Source: Varroa destructor
Taxonomy: Eukaryota; Arthropoda; Arachnida; Mesostigmata; Varroidae
DNA: 64,000 bases
Reading direction: 5' to 3'
NCBI RefSeq assembly: GCF_002443255.2
Contig: NW_019211456.1
Coordinates: 29,571,341-29,635,340 of the forward strand
Within the stretch, counting starts at the first letter, position 1. Every line of letters begins with the position of its first letter. This document shows positions 58,675 through 64,000 of this stretch, piece by piece. Position numbers and translations under genes: made by a program. The notes under the pieces are model-generated. The model was not told the DNA's origin. It searched no databases and saw nothing but the letters and a program-made list of their open reading frames with translations.

Positions 58675-60699
58675 GCCCTTTACAGATTGGCGTACCATGA
58701 ATCAGGATACCTTTACTCGAAGGGGAGATTGCTCAGGAGTAATCAAAGCCAGTCGGCTGTGTAAGGAAAAAACGGCCGAGGATTGTCGCTTCCTTACTTC
58801 GAGCTTCTAAGACATCTAAACACTCGAGTTGACATCATCTCAAAGGAAGTATCGTCGAATGTAAATAATACACAGATAATAATTATAATGTGCTTGTTCG
58901 TGTGTATAATTTTTCTGTATACACCTGACGGCAGATCATTGAGAGTTCAAAACTGATTTTGTTTTCTTTCGTGTCTAAGCTCTCATAAAGTTATTAAATA
59001 GGCTCGTTCGGGTATTTCTTCATCAAGGACTAATTAAGAATGTTCAACATCGTTTCAGCCCGCGTCACGATCACTGATAATAGGCTCCTTTTATAAGGAT
59101 TGCATCATGTCAAACGAATGCCTTATACAGAGAATGTGTGCATAATAGTTCAAGGTGTAGCTATCCATACGCGTAGGGTACATGGTCTATAGTAACGAAA
59201 TTGCTTAACATAGTGTGTCATGCATGGTGGTTACTACTGTTGTTGTTGATGGCGTACATGCAGCGAACGTGTCGTAGCCTATATGCATACTAACTATTGC
59301 TTAAATGGTAGAGATGCCGTTTAAACACGCCGTACCGCCGGAGAGAGAGAGTGAATGGGGTAGCCAGCCAATGCAGTTCGGCTTGCAATCGAGGGAGGGG
59401 ACGCCTGTCGATGGAATACTAGATTTATACAAAGCAGCGGCCACCATGGTACGCGCGATTACGTCGTTTGCCAACATCCTAAGTGAAGCTAATGCGTAGC
59501 ATATATCACGTCCTCCGTGGCCACATACTGTGGGCTAAGGGAAGGTTGTAGCATGTCGATAGGTGGGTCGGGGGGTGAACTCGCAACCTGAAAGCAAGCG
59601 TATGAAAGCTTTTGGCGTATCCTGATGATGGTGAATATGAAGGTCGTCATCCAGCAGCCAGATCCTACTAATGTACGGGTAACCACCTGCATTATTGCAT
59701 CCCTGGCTAGCTAACCCTCACTCCGCCTTACTCCGTCTACACACTCTATCTGTGCAACGTCCTCTCACTCCTAGAGTGCGCAGCCGGTGTCCTCACATGG
59801 AAGGGGGTTATACGAGGGTCATATCCTCGTTTCTATATCACAGAGCGGTGGCGTGGCGGTGGCAGCAGAAGAAGGCCGAGTTCATGCTGCCCGACGGCTG
59901 GCAAGCAGGGCGTACCATGCCGTGCTGAGGCACACTAGACTATGCTGTGCTTGTTGTGGTTCCTGAGAAACGCAACGGGTCCTGTTTGCTTGACCCTGTT
60001 GAAACAGGACAGAAATCGTTGGCGGGAGTGAAAACAAAGCCGCACGGGCATCACGAACGCGCGTGTCTTCTGCTGCTCAAAGGCCGCTCGAGGCAGTTCC
60101 GGCAGGACCCAGTAACTGTAGCGGACCCGAAATGACTTGCGTATAGCCGTTGTAAACATGATACTACTGCAATCATCGTTACGACTGTCACTGCCGCTGG
60201 CTGAATCCGCTCATCCTGGCTTCTTCTTCGGTTTTTTCTCGTCGTTGCTCCCCTCACTCACGCCTTTGTGCCTCTGCTTGTTAACTTGCTGAACCTTTGT
60301 AATCTTACAACGAGCATTTCTCGCTCTTCAGCTTTACTTTGCTAAGTAAATCTTCATTGGGACTGTGGGACACATCCCGGCTGAGATAGCCAGAGCCGAC
60401 AACGAGGCGTGCGCTTCTCGAAAAAGCAGAGACAGGGATTTCAATGAGGACCGAAGGACGCGTCATGGAAGCCGCTATCCCCACTACTGCCACCAGCTCT
60501 TTGGTTACGCCTTGGCCACGTGAGAGAAGAAGAAGGAGAAAAGGATGATGGAGTGGAAGGCTCAAAGGTGCTGCTTGGTCTGGCGAAAGAAGACGTTCGC
60601 ACAACGACGGGCTATGGTAATGGGCGGATGCTTGTTGTGGTGAATACTAGAACATAGGCTGGGCAGGCCAAGGACGGCCCCGAACAGGAAAACGAAAGG

Positions 60700-60722
60700 G
60701 AGAGAGAGAGAGAGAGAGAGAG
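60700..60722 (+). repeat. (GA)11 microsatellite
   Basis: Perfect GA dinucleotide run inside a purine-rich block. Confidence 0.95.
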
Positions 60723-62026
60723 TGGGGGAGAGAATACGACGGCGAAAATCAGAGAGCTGGAGAGAGACAGACAGAAACGGCGCAATGCAAGAACAGCGGA
60801 AGGATAGACGATACATAGGGGAGAAAAAGTGAAATATGGATTAAGGATATAGCTAGATGCATCCGCGTCATGTGCTTGCCCCCTAAGCAGTTGGACTAGG
60901 ATTACTACGTAAAATATTATGGATAAGTAACACAAAGGAGTATCTACGTGTCTACGTCGCAACCAAAAAGGTTGTGGTGGATTTGTAGTAGGTTTCGTAA
61001 TCAGTATATCGAAGCGTATAACTGAAGCAAATACGTAATGTTTCACTTTCGTTCTCTAAAATTTTTCATCTATATTCAATTGTATTTACATAGTGTAACA
61101 TTTCCTGGTGGCACCGCTTGAAGCATTCACGTGAAAGCAGTGAACTTCACCGATATGGAAAAATAAGTATCGAAGTTACAGTTAGAATAACCCATATAAT
61201 TCTGTAAGATGTTTATTAGGTTAGAAACGTTGCGTGCGAGATGATTTTTTTAAACAGCAACGCAAAATTGGCTTCCCTTTGTTACGCGAATAAATAGGTT
61301 TGAGTGACTTGGAATATCAGCGCTTCGACATGTTGTAATACTTAAGCGTTTTATTGAGAGGTAATAACTTCGTGTACAAATAATGTCAAAAGATAGATAC
61401 AGACAAAATAAATCAGCGAAGTGTCTTAAAACGCCTCTGACAGGAAGTGGATATTTGTTCCGATCAGCTGAAGCGGTAATGGCATCTAAAATTGCAAAAA
61501 AAAAGTCAGCCCAAAAAACAGTACATAGAAGGAGAAGTTTGGAAACACTCGAAGTTCTTCCACCGGCAAACATATATACAAACTAAACAAAAACTTCGAT
61601 AAGGCGACGTCATATTAAGAGGCTATGTCACACATGCAGAGATGGTTTTATTTAGGCTAACCAGATTATAACATCATATCCATTTTATATTTTAATTATA
61701 CGACGGCTGTTGTGGTAGTTGGACCTGCAGTGACAGGCTCGCATTCTACTGCCTAACCTAATTAGGCTGCCAAGTATTGCCGTATTAGCACAGTAGTGAC
61801 AATTCACTGAGCGTGATGCTATATCCAGAGCGGGGCGTACCATGCTGCCATGCCACCTTCGCTTGCAGCCGGATACGGTTATACGTAGGATCATTTAGAT
61901 ATATTGATTCTTTTGCGCATCCACCAATCGACTGCATATTATACCCATCAAACCGATTAAATATCTCATTATAGTTAAATTATACAAACACTGTCCTTTT
62001 TACACAGAACATATTGCTACTTGGCT

Positions 62027-62042
62027 TGTAATTATAATTACA
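62027..62042. repeat. 16-bp AT-rich palindrome
   Basis: TGTAATTATAATTACA is its own reverse complement. TACTTGGC occurs just before it and again about 45 bases later. Confidence 0.8.
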
Positions 62043-63428
62043 TTATAGGAACATATAATTACTTGGCAATAAATATGTATTACTTAGACAACTTCTCGTA
62101 TTTGTGTTGACGTGCATATGTACGTACGCAAACGTATTCTCTATGACGTGCTGAACTTCGATTACTATTTGGTTGCCTCTCTATTCACGCCTCTCAAAAA
62201 GTGAATCCGCTCTCTCGGTTAATGGTTCTCGAGCTGCTTAATGGCTTGTTGTCGATTTCTCGATAGCGGCGACGAGAAGCTCTCTTTCAGGCGAGCTAAA
62301 TGACTCAAAACGGTCAATAGCGTTCCGGTACACCTTGTGGGCCCCGTTCATTAGACACCTTTTATCCGTCCTATAACGCGATCTATCGGACTTGACTTTT
62401 ACGCTGTGTAGAAGAACATGACACGCATAACTGCAGCGGCTGCCACTCGCAGTGCTGCCTAGAAGCAGTCGAATTCCAAGTGGGTTGCTGGCTTTGCCCG
62501 AAGCAGCAGGCTCTTCAGAAGGCTAAAGCGAAGGGTGAAAGCTGGAAACGGTCAATGTTATTGCCACGAGCATTCCTTCATCCATTTCTGCGCGTTTCCG
62601 GTTAGCCCTAGCACCTCCGACAACAGTCTGTTCCCCCCAGCAATCGGAAGTTACATTTTACAGCATGTCTCTACGGGGGGTAACATGGAAGGACCGAACG
62701 AAAAGGCAGACGGTCAACCAGTAAAGAGACGGACACACAGGCTTAGGCATATTTCTGCCGTCCAGAAGTCGGCCCAATTAGTCTCTGGTGGCTGATGTAA
62801 GGGTGTTCGGTCTAAAGGTGATGCTGGCTTTCTGGCTACCTATTTGGTTAGTTAGCCCAGTAGTTATGGTGGGTGTTGGATGATCTTGGACGTAGTAGTA
62901 CTTAGACGTACGCCTGTATTCTACTCGTATACGATCGGACCACGTCGTATAGGACACAACAGGGAACCGCGCGTAGCAGCAACTGTGCAGGACTGGTTAC
63001 GAATAGCTCTTCGCCAGAGGTAGTCGCACAGATGTGCAGCGGGATATTGCATTAAACCAATTTAGCAATAGTGCTGCCTCGGGCCTCGTTCTAACTGATG
63101 GTGCCAGTAGTAGCGGCAGAGGCAGTGGTAACAATGGTAAATGAAAACATGCCAGCGATCAACCCAGGCCACCTCGAGCCGAACCTGCTTAAGTCTTGCC
63201 TATCACGAGCGCATCCATACAAACGTATACACGCGCGTGCACATTTTGCTAGCTAGGATCTACCTTTCCCGTTCCTTCTTTTTCGCTTTCGACTTGGCAG
63301 GCCTACCTTTGAGCGTGAGCGACGATACATGCCCGTGTTCTCTATTATCGTGATGACGATCAGGACAAAGTGGGTGTCGATAAATGACGAAGGCGATGTA
63401 TACCAGAAATATGAGGAAGGATATAGCG

Positions 63429-63438
63429 TATATAAAAG
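63429..63438 (+). promoter_or_regulatory. TATA-box-like sequence TATATAAAAG
   Basis: Matches the TATA consensus well. The expected initiator position about 30 bases downstream has no good arthropod initiator (TCAGT-like), and no frame follows within the window, so only the TATA match supports it. Confidence 0.15.
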
Positions 63439-64000
63439 CAGTACAGCAGCGATAATGGATTTAGCAGGCTGGGTCTTCCAGGCTTTGGCGAACTAAATCC
63501 ATGATCTTACCAATCTCAGTCAAGGGGAGGTAGGGCAGCGGGATTGGGTGAACCGTGAGGAGCCTCAGCTTGTAGCGTTGCTTGTTGTTCCAGATAAAAA
63601 GGCTATGGAGCCCTACCGAAATTAGCACGGACTGATAGCTATAACAGTATCAGTAGCAGCTACGGAGTAATGATGTAAACTTCCTCCGCTTTTAATTTTT
63701 TTGGGATACGCATACAGGTCATACATGACCGTGCTGTAAATAGCGCCTCGATACCAGTCGTTGATTACTTAACTCGAAGCGTATATGTATAAAATAGGTT
63801 AGATAATTTGGGGCTACACACGCAGCTATCTATCTACAGTAGTTATTGAGTAGGCGAAATTCAAGTTCGCTGTTGACCGCGGTTCGATCGCTAACCCGAA
63901 CGTACGCTCGAGTGAGATGTTTAGCATCACACATAAGTGGCCAGAGGCAATGCAAAATGTATAAGTACCCTATAGCGATGGTATGAGTGTGTTTGAAGCG

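Larger units (their letters stand above)
58810..64000. other. About 5 kb with no supportable gene
   Basis: 58850-59300, 60840-61400 and 61560-62110 are AT-leaning. 60490-60830 is purine-rich on the plus strand and opens long minus frames (60612-61046) that are poor in stops by composition only. 62400-63360 is GC-richer with short frames and no motif. Confidence 0.5.

Noticed and set aside
60612..61046. 144-codon minus-strand frame
   Set aside because: Crosses a GA microsatellite and a purine-rich block that removes stops; the serine/leucine run comes from the repeat.
1..64000. CRISPR array, prophage, bacterial operon, integrated virus or toxin locus
   Set aside because: No spaced identical repeats, no gene-dense strand, and no replication, capsid, integrase or toxin-like frame was found on either strand.

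Overview
This window looks like nuclear DNA from an animal, most probably an arthropod. Evidence for this: in 64 kb no open frame exceeds about 270 codons, there is no operon-like gene packing, ribosome-binding sites or rRNA, and no recognisable tRNA was found by eye. The sequence is rich in GTC/CAA/CAG/CGG triplet runs, short microsatellites, consensus GTAAGT-type splice donors and pyrimidine-tract acceptors. I could not place the species. No protein in the window is recognised with certainty, so every coding entry below is a candidate built from open frame, start context and splice signals, and should be read as a hypothesis.

Layout: positions 1-5.7 kb are mostly featureless, followed by a candidate exon with a short cysteine cluster at 5.70-6.02 kb. 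From 6.8 to 8.7 kb the DNA is full of triplet repeats and ends in a compound (CAA)n-(CGG)18 tract. From 8.9 to 24.7 kb there is little except hairpins, one CRE palindrome and a small two-helix open frame. The 24.8-29.5 kb stretch is GC-richer and holds two candidate exon sets, one encoding a possible 42-residue secreted peptide. A near-perfect 34-bp inverted repeat at 29.73-29.82 kb is the most striking DNA structure of the window.

The 33-37.3 kb stretch has two minus-strand gene candidates: a 271-codon frame with a perfect Kozak start, a cysteine cluster and one membrane helix, and a three-exon model whose splice phases agree. From 42.0 to 43.4 kb a GC-rich segment carries CRE-like sites and a strong CTCF-type motif. 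It is flanked by minus-strand open frames on one side and a short plus-strand first-exon candidate on the other, which suggests a two-way promoter. Around 51.3-52.7 kb lies a two-exon plus-strand model, and at 57.1-57.7 kb a 614-base minus-strand exon candidate. The rest (44-50 kb, 52.7-57 kb, 58.7-64 kb) is AT-rich or repeat-dotted non-coding DNA.

The candidates do not form a visible shared pathway, and I saw no transposase, reverse transcriptase, viral gene, CRISPR array or toxin gene. The whole window could equally be intergenic and long-intron DNA in which some of these exons are chance open frames.
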